This document shows, piece after piece, positions 15,448 through 24,289 of a stretch of 64,000 bases of DNA. Position 1 is the stretch's first letter; the number at the start of each line of letters is the position of its first letter. The stretch is from NCBI RefSeq assembly GCF_008642335.1, contig NZ_CP029191.1:2976001-3040000 (forward strand). Direction: 5' to 3'. The notes under the pieces are model-generated. The model did no database searches, was not told the DNA's origin, and was given only the letters and a program-made list of their open reading frames with translations. The stretch is from Streptomyces venezuelae. Lineage in GTDB: Bacteria > Actinomycetota > Actinomycetes > Streptomycetales > Streptomycetaceae. Both the position numbers and the translations under genes were made by a program.

Positions 15448-17750
15448 GTCGCGACCGCCGCCTGGGGGCGGATCGGGAGGCGGTTGACCGGGCGGCCCGT
15501 TGCCGCGCGGACCGCCGATGCGATCGCCGCGGGAGACGTGACGACCGGGACCGCGCTGGCCGCCTTCGCGCCGAAGGGGGCCACGACGTCCCGCTCCTCC
15601 ACCAGCTTCACGATGCGGATGTCGGGGGTGTCCAGGGCGGTCGGGAGCGCGTACCCCGTCAGGTCGGGGTGGCGGACCAGGCCGCGGGGGGTGCGGAGGT
15701 TCTCCGTGAGGGCCGCGCCCACGCCCTGGGTGACGCCCGCTTCGATGCGGGCCTTGAGCTGGGCGGGGTTCAGGATGCGGCCCACGTCCTGCGCCACCGC
15801 CAGCTCCACCACCCGTACCGCGCCGATCTCGATGTCGACGTCCACGACCGCGCGGATCGCGCAGAACGCCATGCCGACGAACGCGTCGCCCTGCCCCGAC
15901 TCGTCCAGCGGCTCGGTCGGGTGGGGACGGCACTGCGCCGTGGCCCAGAGCTCCTTGCCCTCAAGGGCCTCCGTGACGGTCGTGGAGAGCACGCCGTCAT
16001 ACGAGGTGATCTTGCCGTCGGTGATCTGGAGCAGCTCGGTGGACATGCCGAACTTGTGCGCGAGGGGCTGGAGGAGCTGTGTGCGGACCATCTTCGCCGC
16101 GCGCTCCACCGCCCCGCCCGACACCCACGTGTGGCGGCCGCGGCAGCTCGGCCCGGCGGGCGGCTGGTCCGTGTCGACGGGGGCGACACGCACGTCCTCG
16201 ATGCCCAGGGTCTCCTGGACGATCTGGCGGGCCAGCGTCGAGAAGCCCTGGCCGGTCTCGACGGCCGCGCAGATCACCGTCGCCCCGCCGTCGTGGACCT
16301 TCACCGTGGCCGTGGAGACCTCGTCCGTGCCCTCGGCGCCGAGGAGCTGGACCATGCCGAGGCCGTAGCCGACGCCGCGCCGGACGGCGGACGGGTCGCC
16401 CGCGCCCTCCGGGCCGCCGGGCAGCAGCCACTCGTCCTCGGGGGTGTCCTTGGGCAGCTCGGGCAGCGGCGCGTCCCGCACCGCCGCGAGGAGTTCCGCC
16501 ACCGGCGCGGGGCACGTCACCGTCTGGCCGGTGGGCAGGATGTCGCCGGTCGCCATGGCGTTGCGCAGCCGCAGCTCCGCCGGGTCGACGCCCAGCTTCT
16601 TGGCGATCTTGTCCATCTGCGCTTCGTACGCGGCGCACACCTGCAGGGCGCCCTCGCCCCGTACGTGCCCGGAGGGCGGGTTGTTCGTGCGGACCGCCCA
16701 GCCCTCGATGAAGGCGTTCGGCACGACGTACGGACCGCAGGCGAACGAGACGGCCGCGGCGAGCGCCTCCGACGACGTGTCCGCGTACGCGCCCGCGTCG
16801 AGCAGGATCTGCGCCTCCACCTTCACGAGGCGGCCCTCGGCGTCCGCGTGGTGGCGGTAGCGCAGGAGCGTCGGGTGGCGGTGGGCGTGGCTGAGGAAGG
16901 ACTCCTCGCGGGTCGCGGTGAGCTTGACGGGACAGCCGGTGCGCAGCGCCAGGAGTCCGAGCGGCAGCTGGAAGCCCGCGTCCTCGCGGTCGGCGGTCGC
17001 GCCCGGCACGCCCGTGACGACGACCTTCACGCGGTCGGGGGCGATGCCGAAGCAGGCGGCGGCCCGGTCGCGGTCGGCGTGCGGGTCGGTCGAGGCGATG
17101 TACAGCTCGACGCCCCCGTCGGGCCGCGGCACCGCGAGCCCCGCCTCCGCGCCGATCGGCGCCGGGTCCTGCCTGCCGATGCGGTACAGGCCCTCGACGA
17201 CGAGCTCGCCCGCCGCCTCCGGGTCGCCGTGCCGCAGCGGGATGTGGCGGATGAGGTTACCGTCGGGGTGCAGCGGTTCGGCCTCGAAGGCCTTCTCCGG
17301 GTCGGTGACCGGTTCGAGCACCTCGTACTCGACGATGACGGCCGCGGCGGCCATTCGCGCGGTGTCGGGGTGGTCGGCGGCCACGGCGGCGATGGGCTCG
17401 CCGTGGTGGCGTACGACGTCGGAGGCGAACACCGGGCGGTCCGGGGTGCGTCGGCCGTGCAGCGGCTCGCCCGGCACGTCCTCGTGCGTGACGACCGCGC
17501 GGACGCCCGGCATCTCCAGGGCGTGGCTCGTGTCGATGGAGACGATGCGGGCGTGCGCGTGCGGGGAGCGCAGGACCGCCGCCCACAGCAGGCCCTCGGC
17601 CCACAGGTCGGCGGCGTAGGGGAACGTGCCCTCGGTCTTCACCCGGGACTCCGCGGACGGCAGCGACGCGCCGATGCCGCGCGGCGGCTGCCCGTCCGCC
17701 CGATGGTCGGCGGGGGCGGGCGTGGTCGCGGTGGTGGCTTCGGTGGTCAC
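15444..17750 (-). CDS. Xanthine dehydrogenase-type molybdopterin-binding (large) subunit
   Basis: A 768-residue aldehyde oxidase/xanthine dehydrogenase family molybdenum subunit. It starts with the a/b hammerhead domain (GIGASLPSAESRVKTEGTF, ends near residue 140). The molybdopterin-binding domains follow, with landmarks LKLTATREESFLSHA-like (here CPVKLTATREESF), VRGEGALQVCAAYEAQ and VETGQGFSTLARQIVQETLG. It hydroxylates purines or N-heterocycles at Mo-MPT, passing electrons to the [2Fe-2S] and FAD subunits encoded just upstream. The GTG start at 17750 overlaps the stop of the Fe-S subunit gene (GTGA). Xanthine is the most likely substrate by family and order, but other azaheterocycles are possible. 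Confidence 0.85.
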   Translation of the reverse strand: MTTEATTATTPAPADHRADGQPPRGIGASLPSAESRVKTEGTFPYAADLWAEGLLWAAVLRSPHAHARIVSIDTSHALEMPGVRAVVTHEDVPGEPLHGRRTPDRPVFASDVVRHHGEPIAAVAADHPDTARMAAAAVIVEYEVLEPVTDPEKAFEAEPLHPDGNLIRHIPLRHGDPEAAGELVVEGLYRIGRQDPAPIGAEAGLAVPRPDGGVELYIASTDPHADRDRAAACFGIAPDRVKVVVTGVPGATADREDAGFQLPLGLLALRTGCPVKLTATREESFLSHAHRHPTLLRYRHHADAEGRLVKVEAQILLDAGAYADTSSEALAAAVSFACGPYVVPNAFIEGWAVRTNNPPSGHVRGEGALQVCAAYEAQMDKIAKKLGVDPAELRLRNAMATGDILPTGQTVTCPAPVAELLAAVRDAPLPELPKDTPEDEWLLPGGPEGAGDPSAVRRGVGYGLGMVQLLGAEGTDEVSTATVKVHDGGATVICAAVETGQGFSTLARQIVQETLGIEDVRVAPVDTDQPPAGPSCRGRHTWVSGGAVERAAKMVRTQLLQPLAHKFGMSTELLQITDGKITSYDGVLSTTVTEALEGKELWATAQCRPHPTEPLDESGQGDAFVGMAFCAIRAVVDVDIEIGAVRVVELAVAQDVGRILNPAQLKARIEAGVTQGVGAALTENLRTPRGLVRHPDLTGYALPTALDTPDIRIVKLVEERDVVAPFGAKAASAVPVVTSPAAIASAVRAATGRPVNRLPIRPQAAVAT

Positions 17751-19669
17751 GCGTGGCCTCCGTCCTGGCCGTAGGGGCCGTCCTGGCCGTAGGGGCCCGC
17801 CTGGTGCGGGATGTGGGCCTCGGCGTGCCCGTGGTCGTGACCGGGCTGCTCCCGCTGACCCTGCTCGTGCTCGTTCTGCGCGCTCGCCTCGCGTTCGGCG
17901 ACGACCTCGCGCACGGCGTCGAGGACACCGCGGTAGCCGGAGCAGCGGCAGAGGTTGCCGCACAGGGCGCGGCGGGCCTCCAGGTCGGTGGGGGCGGGGT
18001 TGCCCTCCAGGAGGTCGTGCACGGTCATCGCCATGCCGGGAACGCAGAAGCCGCACTGCACGGCCCCGCACGCGGCGAGCGCGCGCTGCACGTCGGACGG
18101 CTGCCCGTCGGCGGCGAGGCCCTCGACGGTACGGACCTCGCTGCCCGCGGTGGTCGCGGCGGGCACGAGGCAGGAGGCGACGAGTCTGCCGTCCACCTGG
18201 ACGTTGCAGGCCCCGCACTCGCCCTGCGAGCACCCGTCCTTGGCCCCGGCGAGCCCGAGGCGCTCACGCAGGACGTAGAGCAGCGACTCGCCGATCCACG
18301 CGCCCGTGACGGGACGGTCGGTGCCGTTCACACGAAGGACGTAGGAGACGAGGGGGTGGTCGTCGTGGAGGGGGGTGACGTCGGGGGCGGGGGGCTCATC
18401 CGTGGCGACCGCTTCGTCCGTGACGACGGTTTCGTCCGTGGCGACGGCTCCGTCCGTGACGACGGCTTCGTCCGTGGCGACGGCTTCGTCCGCGTCCGGG
18501 GTGTCCGTGGACTCGGCTTCTTCGGGCGCCGCTTCGGGGGCGGGGGCCGGCTCCGGTACGGGGGCCGGTTCCGCCACGGGTTGCGGCGCGACTTCGATGG
18601 GCGCGGCGGCGGCCTCGACGACCTCGGCCACCTCGTCGGCCGGTTCCTCGACCGGCTCGGGAGCGGGCTCCTGCTCGGGCGCGGGCGCGAGCTCCTGCTC
18701 GGGTTCCGGGCGGGGCTCCGGCTCCGGCTCCGCGGCGGGGGGCTCCGCGGCCTGCGGCTCCGCGGACGGCAGCTTGATCGCCCGCAGCAGCTGCGTCTTC
18801 TCGAACCGGCTCTCCGGTTCGGCAGCGGCCTCGGTCATACCCTCGGGCCCGGGCCCGGGCTGCGCCTGCGGCTCGGGCTCCACGACCGGCTCCACGACCG
18901 GCTCCGCGACCCGCTCCGGAGCAGGCTCGTGCAGCACTTCCTGCGCCTGCGCGCCCCACGGCGCACCCGCCCCCGCCCCGGTCGCCCAGGGCGCGGGCGC
19001 GCCGCCCGGCAGCGTCGCGGGAGGCGTGCCGCCGCCCCACTGCGCGGCGAGGGAGGACGCCGTGAACTCGCCCGATTCGTCCGGCAGATCACCATTGGCG
19101 ACGGGGATCGACCACTGGCCGGTGACGTCGGCGGGGGGCGCGGCGGGCTCCTGCCCGTACCGGTGGGCGTACTCCTGCTCGTAGGCGGGCCGGTACTCCT
19201 GCTCGTGCGCCGGCTGCTGCCCCGCGGGCGACTCCGCCTCGGGGAAGCTCCACTGGCCCGTGGCGCGCGGGTCGTACCCGTGCGCGTGCGGATCCGCGTG
19301 CGCGTGCGGGTCCGCGTGTACGGACGGGTCCGCGTGTACGGACGGGTCCGCGTGTACGGACGGGTCCGCGTGTACGGGCGGCTGTTCCTGCACCGTGCCC
19401 GCGTCGGGCCACCGCACCGCGCCCGTCACCTCGGGCGGCATGACCCAGGCGCCGGTGGCGGCCGGGTCGGTGGCGTCGGCGGCGGTGGGGTTGACCGTTA
19501 TCTGCGGCGGTACGTAGCCGTGGCCGGGGGCGGCGAGCGGGACGTCCAGCATGCCTTCGGGGAGCTGTACGAACGCCGTGGCGTCGGAGTCGTACTCCCC
19601 CTGCGGATGCGGCTGCCAGCCGCCGCCGGCGGTGTTCTCTCCGTGCCCTTCGTGCCGGTCGTCGCTCAC
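17747..19669 (-). CDS. [2Fe-2S] subunit of xanthine dehydrogenase with a long disordered N-terminal extension
   Basis: A 640-residue protein; the usual small subunit is about 160 residues. The C-terminal part holds both clusters: plant-ferredoxin type (GCSQGECGACNVQVDG, then ASC) and CxxC/CxC (QCGFCVPGM, then CGNLCRCSGY). The preceding ~450 residues are low-complexity Pro/Ala/Glu/Val/Thr sequence with two internal repeats, HADPSV and A/V-TDEAV. A His/Gln/Gly-rich tail follows the Fe-S domain. The GTG start at 19669 overlaps the FAD-subunit stop (GTGA). The extended form is continuous and in frame with good codon bias throughout, so it looks real rather than a start-site error. The role of the extension is unknown; scaffolding or localisation is a guess. 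Confidence 0.82.
   Translation of the reverse strand: MSDDRHEGHGENTAGGGWQPHPQGEYDSDATAFVQLPEGMLDVPLAAPGHGYVPPQITVNPTAADATDPAATGAWVMPPEVTGAVRWPDAGTVQEQPPVHADPSVHADPSVHADPSVHADPHAHADPHAHGYDPRATGQWSFPEAESPAGQQPAHEQEYRPAYEQEYAHRYGQEPAAPPADVTGQWSIPVANGDLPDESGEFTASSLAAQWGGGTPPATLPGGAPAPWATGAGAGAPWGAQAQEVLHEPAPERVAEPVVEPVVEPEPQAQPGPGPEGMTEAAAEPESRFEKTQLLRAIKLPSAEPQAAEPPAAEPEPEPRPEPEQELAPAPEQEPAPEPVEEPADEVAEVVEAAAAPIEVAPQPVAEPAPVPEPAPAPEAAPEEAESTDTPDADEAVATDEAVVTDGAVATDETVVTDEAVATDEPPAPDVTPLHDDHPLVSYVLRVNGTDRPVTGAWIGESLLYVLRERLGLAGAKDGCSQGECGACNVQVDGRLVASCLVPAATTAGSEVRTVEGLAADGQPSDVQRALAACGAVQCGFCVPGMAMTVHDLLEGNPAPTDLEARRALCGNLCRCSGYRGVLDAVREVVAEREASAQNEHEQGQREQPGHDHGHAEAHIPHQAGPYGQDGPYGQDGGHA
18410..18500. 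repeat. Minisatellite encoding TDEAV repeats in the Fe-S subunit gene
   Basis: About five imperfect copies of an 18-base unit of the type GACGGCTTCGTCCGTGGC code, on the minus strand, for repeated ATDEAV/VTDEAV-like hexapeptides in the N-terminal extension of the Fe-S subunit. Confidence 0.8.
19305..19380. repeat. 18-base minisatellite encoding HADPSV repeats in the Fe-S subunit gene
   Basis: Four nearly perfect copies of GGGTCCGCGTGTACGGAC code on the minus strand for HADPSV hexapeptides. Degenerate copies, HADPHA, extend to about 19270. The unit is a multiple of three, so copy-number change keeps the frame. Confidence 0.85.
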
Positions 19670-20571
19670 GACAGCGCCCTCCCCAGTGCTCGTCGGGCCA
19701 GCGCGGCGACGGTGCGCCGCAGGTGCAGTACCGCGGGGGCCAGCGGCTGTTCCGTGCCGTCGGCCGCCGGGGGCAGGTCGGGGATGCAGGCGGTGGCGAC
19801 GTACTCGCCGAAGGCGGTGACCGCCTCCGGGACGAGGCTGCCCCGCTCGCCGTCCCAGTCGATGAGGGAGGCCACCCACTCCTCGGCCTCCAGCGGCCGC
19901 AGCGGCATCGGCGCGATGGCGCCGACCGCGCACCGCACCCCGCGCCGCGCGGGGTCGAGGACGAGCGCGACGGAGGCCGTGGCCCGGCCGGGTCCGGTGC
20001 GCCCGGTGGCCTTGAGGAAGACCTGGGGGGCGTGCAGGAGCGGTACGCGCACGAAGCCGATGAGTTCGCCGGGGCGGAGCATGTCCATGCCTGCGAGCAG
20101 GTGCGACACGGGGATCTCGCGGCGCACGCCGCCGGGACCCGCGATGATCAGCACCGCTTCGAGCGCGGCGAGGACGGGCAGCGCGTCACCGGTCGGCGCG
20201 GCCGACGCGATGTTGCCGCCGAGGGTGCCCGCGTTGCGGATCTGCGGCGGCCCGGCGGCGCGCGCGGCGGCCGCCAGGGCGGGGATCAGCGCGGCGAAGT
20301 CGGGGCGGCCCATGCGGGCGTGGGTGAGACCGGCGCCGAGCAGGGCGTGGCCGTCCTGGTACTGCCAGCCGCGGATCTCGCTGATGCGGCCGAGGCCGAC
20401 GAGTGCGGCGGGCCGCAGTTGTCCCGAATTGACCGAAGACATCAGGTCCGTGCCGCCGGCGACGGGCACGGCGGCGGGCATGGCGGCGAGCGCCGCCACT
20501 GCCTCGTCCAGCGTGGCGGGCAGCTTCACCGATTGCGGTGTCTGCGCCGCCTGCGGTGCGTGCGTGGTCAA
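19666..20571 (-). CDS. FAD-binding subunit of xanthine dehydrogenase
   Basis: A 301-residue subunit of the molybdopterin dehydrogenase FAD-binding family. PVAGGTDLM (early) and NAGTLGGNIASAAPTGD (middle) are the two FAD-pyrophosphate motifs. A CO-dehydrogenase flavoprotein C-terminal domain follows. It passes electrons from the Fe-S clusters to NAD+ or another acceptor. It is the first gene of the four-gene operon. I prefer the TTG at 20571, which has GGAAGGGG eight bases upstream and gives the N-terminus MTTHAPQ. An ATG at 20616 in the same frame would add 15 residues but has no clear Shine-Dalgarno. Confidence 0.83.
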   Translation of the reverse strand: MTTHAPQAAQTPQSVKLPATLDEAVAALAAMPAAVPVAGGTDLMSSVNSGQLRPAALVGLGRISEIRGWQYQDGHALLGAGLTHARMGRPDFAALIPALAAAARAAGPPQIRNAGTLGGNIASAAPTGDALPVLAALEAVLIIAGPGGVRREIPVSHLLAGMDMLRPGELIGFVRVPLLHAPQVFLKATGRTGPGRATASVALVLDPARRGVRCAVGAIAPMPLRPLEAEEWVASLIDWDGERGSLVPEAVTAFGEYVATACIPDLPPAADGTEQPLAPAVLHLRRTVAALARRALGRALS

Positions 20572-20839
20572 ACCGGCTGCCCCTTCCCGATGTCCGGCCG
20601 CGTGCTCCACGTACATCGCGTATGTGAAGTGCTCGCCGTTTCGCGACGTGTCACCGTTACGCCTGTTCCGCCGTACGGTACGTGCTCACAACCTGGACGT
20701 GGCAACTCTGGCACATCTTCCCCGGGCCCCGACGCGGGGGTCCGCTAGGAGGCATTCGTCCGCGAACCAGGCGGATGTGGCGATTTCACACGCCTTCGGG
20801 CAGCCGCCGTTTCCGGCGACCGCCCTTCCGGGGCGCTGC

Positions 20840-22465
20840 TCACACGTTCGGGGGCGCCCCCTCGATCGGGCGTCCGAGCACACCGGGGCGCAGGTGCCGC
20901 GGGAGAGGACCGCTCGGCGGGCGGTAGTCGACGCCCAGGGCGTCAAGTCGCGCGTAGTGGCCGACCATTCGCCGCTCGAAGTCGGCGAAGTCACGTTCGG
21001 CCGGGGCGGGCAGCTCCCGCCACGCCACCTCGCTGAAGGCGGCGAGGCGCGGGAACACCTGGTAGTCGACGCGTCCCTGGTGCTCCATCACCTCGGTCCA
21101 GACGTTGGCCTGGGTGCCGATGACGTGGGCCGCCTCCTCCTCGGTGAGTTCGGCGGGGACGGGCTCGAAGCGGTAGACGTCCTCCAGGGTGCGGACGTAC
21201 GCGATGGGCATCGGCTCGTCCGGGCCGCCGTCCTCGCGGAAGTTCAAGTACACCTGCTGCTCGGGACACATGACGACGTCGTGGCCCGCCTTGGCCGCGT
21301 CGATGCCGCCTCGGTAGCCGCGCCACGAGGAGACGGTGGCGCCCTCGGCGAGGCCGCCCTCCAGGATCTCGTCCCAGCCGATGAGCCGGCGTCCGCGGTC
21401 GGCGAGCCAGCGGTCGAAGTGCCGGATGAACCAGCTCTGCAGCCCGTCCTCGTCACCGACCCCGAGCTCCTTGATGCGGGCCTGCGCGGTGGGCGACGCC
21501 TTCCACTGGTCCTTGGGGCACTCGTCGCCGCCGACGTGGACGAAGGTGGACGGGAAGAGGTCGAGGATCTCCTCGAAGACCCCTTCGTAGAACCGGAGGA
21601 CCTCTTCGGTGGGGGCGAGGACGTTCGGGCTGACGCCCCAGGAGTCCCAGACGGTCATGGCCTCGGTGTCGACGACATCGCTGTTGCCGAGGTGCGGGTA
21701 CGCAGCGATCGCGGCCTGCGAGTGCCCCGGGATGTCGATCTCCGGGACGACGGTGATGTGCAGGGAGTCCGCGTACGCGACGATCTCGCGGATGTCGTCC
21801 TGCGTGTAGTAGCCGCCGTGCGGGTGCTCCGTCCAGAGCGGCGAGGCGCGGTGGCCCCAGCGGGTGCGGGAGCGCCAGGCGCCGACCTCGGTGAGCTTCG
21901 GGTGGCGCTTGATCTCCACGCGCCAGCCCTGGTCGTCCGTGATGTGGAAGTGGAAGACGTTGAGCTTGTGGGCGGCGAGCAGGTCGAGGTAGCGCAGGAC
22001 GCCGTCCTTCGGCATGAAGTACCGGGACACGTCGAGCATCATGCCGCGCCAGCCGAAGCGGGGGGCGTCCTCGACGGCGACCATCGGCACCGTCCACTCC
22101 CGTGCGGGATCGAGCGGTGCGCGCCGGAACGCGTCCGGGCCGAGGAGTTGACGGAACGTCTGCGCGCCCCAGAAGACACCGGCCGCGCTGCCGCCCTCGA
22201 TACGGATGGCGTGGCCGTCGACGACGAGACGGTAGGCCTCGGCCGCGAGGCCCTCGTCGATCCGCAGCACGATGCCGTTGTCGTTCTCACCGTCGGGGAA
22301 CCGCAGGCCGGTTGCGGCTCCGACGGTGCTGCGCAGCCAGCGCGCGGTGCCTTCGGTGCCGGGTCCGGCGTGCAGCGCGGTCTCGTCGTCGAGGGGGAAG
22401 GAACCTTGGGTGGGCGGGACCCAGTGGGCACTGGTCGGCGCCGGAACGAGTTGCTCAAAGGTCAT
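20840..22465 (-). CDS. Beta-N-acetylhexosaminidase, glycoside hydrolase family 20
   Basis: A 541-residue enzyme. The N-terminal GH20b domain (about 1-125) is followed by the catalytic TIM barrel. HVGGDECP contains the neighbouring Asp314-Glu315 pair used in substrate-assisted catalysis, and HFHITDDQGWRVEIKRHP and EIDIPGHSQ are further family landmarks. It removes terminal GlcNAc or GalNAc from chitin or cell-wall fragments. No signal peptide or lipobox is present, so a cytoplasmic role on imported chito-oligosaccharides is likely. Start codons at 22465 (ATG) and 22483 are both possible; neither has a good Shine-Dalgarno, so the mRNA may be leaderless. Confidence 0.88.
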   Translation of the reverse strand: MTFEQLVPAPTSAHWVPPTQGSFPLDDETALHAGPGTEGTARWLRSTVGAATGLRFPDGENDNGIVLRIDEGLAAEAYRLVVDGHAIRIEGGSAAGVFWGAQTFRQLLGPDAFRRAPLDPAREWTVPMVAVEDAPRFGWRGMMLDVSRYFMPKDGVLRYLDLLAAHKLNVFHFHITDDQGWRVEIKRHPKLTEVGAWRSRTRWGHRASPLWTEHPHGGYYTQDDIREIVAYADSLHITVVPEIDIPGHSQAAIAAYPHLGNSDVVDTEAMTVWDSWGVSPNVLAPTEEVLRFYEGVFEEILDLFPSTFVHVGGDECPKDQWKASPTAQARIKELGVGDEDGLQSWFIRHFDRWLADRGRRLIGWDEILEGGLAEGATVSSWRGYRGGIDAAKAGHDVVMCPEQQVYLNFREDGGPDEPMPIAYVRTLEDVYRFEPVPAELTEEEAAHVIGTQANVWTEVMEHQGRVDYQVFPRLAAFSEVAWRELPAPAERDFADFERRMVGHYARLDALGVDYRPPSGPLPRHLRPGVLGRPIEGAPPNV

Positions 22466-22501
22466 GAAGCCGCAGACTGTCACGCGATTGCACGACGCAA
22501 A

Positions 22502-22530
22502 AGGGGCGTTGCGGCAGGCGCAACGCCCCT
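22502..22530 (-). terminator. Rho-independent terminator after the DUF3039 gene
   Basis: Arms AGGGGCGTTGC (22502-22512) and GCAACGCCCCT (22520-22530) are perfect complements with a 7-base loop. On the minus strand a TTTT run follows immediately. It lies 52 bases past the stop of the 22583-22882 gene and ahead of the hexosaminidase gene. Confidence 0.85.
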
Positions 22531-22582
22531 CGGGCGAAGGGTGCTTCTCGGTGGCCGAAAGTGGCCGCGAAGGCGGGTGGTC

Positions 22583-22882
22583 CTACTTCTTGCCGCCGTC
22601 CTTGCCGCCCTTGTCGTTGTCTCCGCCGGCGCCCATGGACTCGTAGATCTCCTTGCACATGGGACAGACGGGGTACTTCTTCGGGTCGCGGCCGGGGACC
22701 CACACCTTGCCGCAGAGCGCCACGACGGGCGTGCCGTCCAGCGCGCTCGCCATGATCTTGTCCTTCTGGACGTAATGCGCATAGCGCTCGTGGTCGCCGT
22801 CACCGTGCGACACCTGAGGTGTCGGCTCAACGAGGGTCCCCGTACCTGCCCCGCGCTCGGGCTCGGGCTCAAGAGTGCTCAT
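22583..22882 (-). CDS. DUF3039 protein
   Basis: A 99-residue protein. The central part matches the actinobacterial DUF3039 family: SHGDGDHERYAHYVQKDKI, ASALDGTPVVALCGKVWVPG, then YPVCPMCKEIYE. The single Cys in ALCGK plus the CPMC pair could bind a metal. The N-terminus is Glu/Pro-rich, and the C-terminus is a charged Gly/Lys tail. The function of the family is not established. I use the ATG at 22882; a TTG three codons earlier is possible. It is monocistronic, with its own terminator. Confidence 0.85.
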   Translation of the reverse strand: MSTLEPEPERGAGTGTLVEPTPQVSHGDGDHERYAHYVQKDKIMASALDGTPVVALCGKVWVPGRDPKKYPVCPMCKEIYESMGAGGDNDKGGKDGGKK

Positions 22883-23003
22883 AACGGCCAAGGGTACTCA
22901 CGCGCGCGCCGTCCCGGCAGCGCGCGTGCCTCCCGTGGCTGCCGCGCCCCTGGGGTAGTCCGTGGTACGGCCACGTTCGGCCTGGGCGCAGGGGGTCTTG
23001 CTC

Positions 23004-23050
23004 AGGGGCGCGGGGAACTGCGCGATCAGCCCCCACCGGCCCGCAGCCGG
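23004..23050. repeat. Streptomyces GGGGCGCGGGGAACTGCGCG repeat, overlapping the MFS stop
   Basis: The core AGGGGCGCGGGGAACTGCGCG, followed by ATCAGCCCCCACCGG and CCCGCAGCCGG, is the widespread extragenic element that also occurs three times at 59.5-59.7 kb in this window. Here it overlaps the 3' end of the MFS gene: the stop codon (23026-23028) and the last residues, LRAGGG, are coded by the element. Confidence 0.8.
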
Positions 23051-24195
23051 ACGGAGCCCCCACGGCCCCCGCCCCGCGCAGCGGACAGATGGAGGACAAG
23101 GCCCGCCAGGGCCACCGCAGCCGCCGCCCACGGCAACGCCCTCGGCGCGAGCCCCGCCGCGAGGGCAAGCCCGGCGACGCCGGAGCCCACCGCGCTGCCC
23201 AGATAGAGGGCGGAATTGTTGAGGGCAAGAGCAACCGCACCCCGCTCGGCACGCAACGCGAGCAGCCGGTGCTGCTGCGGGACCTGGAACGCCCAGCCCG
23301 CGGCGCCCCAGACGACGAGCGCGGGGTAGGCGGCGGCGCCGAGCAGCGGCAGGACGCCGATCGCGACGACCAGAGCAAGGACAATCCCGGTCACAAGGGC
23401 GAACACCCGTCCCGTACGGTCCACCAGCGGTCCGGCGACGACGCTGCCGAGCACCCCGCCGATCCCCCACGCCCACAGGTACGGGGCCACCGCGCCGTCG
23501 CCCACGCCGCCCGAGGAGGCGAGCACCGGAGCGAGATACGTATAGAGACCGAGGCTCGCGACCGCACCCAGGAACGAGACGCCGACGATCGGCAGCACCT
23601 TCCGGTCGGCGAGCGCCGCGAGCCGGGCCCGCACCGGAACGGCGGGCGCGGCGGGAATGTCGGGGAGCCCCACCGCGAGGCCGGTCAGGGCGACCGCACC
23701 GAGGCCCGTCACCAGCCACATCGTGGCCCGCCACGAGGTGTGGTCGGCGAGCAGCACGCCCAGCGGCACACCGAGGACGGTGCCCGAACTCATCCCGCCC
23801 ATCACCAGTGCGAGCACCCGCCCGCGCCGCTCCTCCCCCGCGAGCGCGGCGGCGGCCGCGGTGGACAGCGCCGAGTAGACGCCGGCGCCGACGCCCGCCA
23901 CGGCGCGCGCGACGAGCAGCACGGCGAGGCCGGGGGCGAGGGCGGTGAGCCCGTTGCCGAGCGTGAAGACGGCCAGCGCGGCGAGGATCAGCACGCGCGG
24001 CCGCACCCCGGAGAGGAGTCCGGCGACGAGCGGGGCGCTCACCGCGTAGGCGAGGGTGAAGACGGTGACCATCTGCCCGGCGAGGGAGACGGTCGTCCCC
24101 AGGTCGTCGGCGACCACCGGCAGGAGCCCCGCCATCACGTAGGCGTCGAGCCCGAGCGTGAAGGACCCCACCATCAACAGCCACACCTTGCGCAC
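23026..24195 (-). CDS. MFS transporter (sugar/drug efflux type)
   Basis: A 389-residue twelve-helix major facilitator. The first helix is WLLMVGSFTLGLDAYVMAGL (about residues 4-23). The loop after helix 2 has the motif-A-like GLLSGVRPRVLI. A second half-repeat begins around residue 200. The build is that of the DHA1/AraJ-like efflux group. The start is the GTG at 24195, with AGGGAGA eight bases upstream; the open frame beyond it is the divergent regulator's promoter. It is divergent from a LysR gene across a 94-base region with a perfect palindrome, so it is the likely target of that regulator. The last residues and the stop come from an extragenic repeat. Confidence 0.85.
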   Translation of the reverse strand: MRKVWLLMVGSFTLGLDAYVMAGLLPVVADDLGTTVSLAGQMVTVFTLAYAVSAPLVAGLLSGVRPRVLILAALAVFTLGNGLTALAPGLAVLLVARAVAGVGAGVYSALSTAAAAALAGEERRGRVLALVMGGMSSGTVLGVPLGVLLADHTSWRATMWLVTGLGAVALTGLAVGLPDIPAAPAVPVRARLAALADRKVLPIVGVSFLGAVASLGLYTYLAPVLASSGGVGDGAVAPYLWAWGIGGVLGSVVAGPLVDRTGRVFALVTGIVLALVVAIGVLPLLGAAAYPALVVWGAAGWAFQVPQQHRLLALRAERGAVALALNNSALYLGSAVGSGVAGLALAAGLAPRALPWAAAAVALAGLVLHLSAARGGGRGGSVRLRAGGG

Positions 24196-24255
24196 GGCGT
24201 TCTCTCCCTTGTCTCGCGAAGGCTGGAAACGTAGGCAGCCTCCGCATCCGAGGAG

Positions 24256-24276
24256 AAATGCGCGCGACGCGCATTT
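24256..24276. promoter_or_regulatory. LysR-type operator palindrome between LysR and MFS genes
   Basis: AAATGCGCG (24256-24264) and CGCGCATTT (24268-24276) are perfect inverted copies with a 3-base centre. The dyad contains the ATGC-N9-GCAT arrangement common at LysR-type sites. It lies 13 bases before the LysR ATG. TATGCT (24276-24281), eight bases before that ATG, could be the -10 of a leaderless LysR transcript. Confidence 0.75.
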
Positions 24277-24289
24277 ATGCTGGACCGGC

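Noticed and set aside
17753..23206. An 1817-residue plus-strand open frame
   Set aside because: It runs antisense through the xanthine-dehydrogenase, hexosaminidase and DUF3039 genes and is explained by GC bias.
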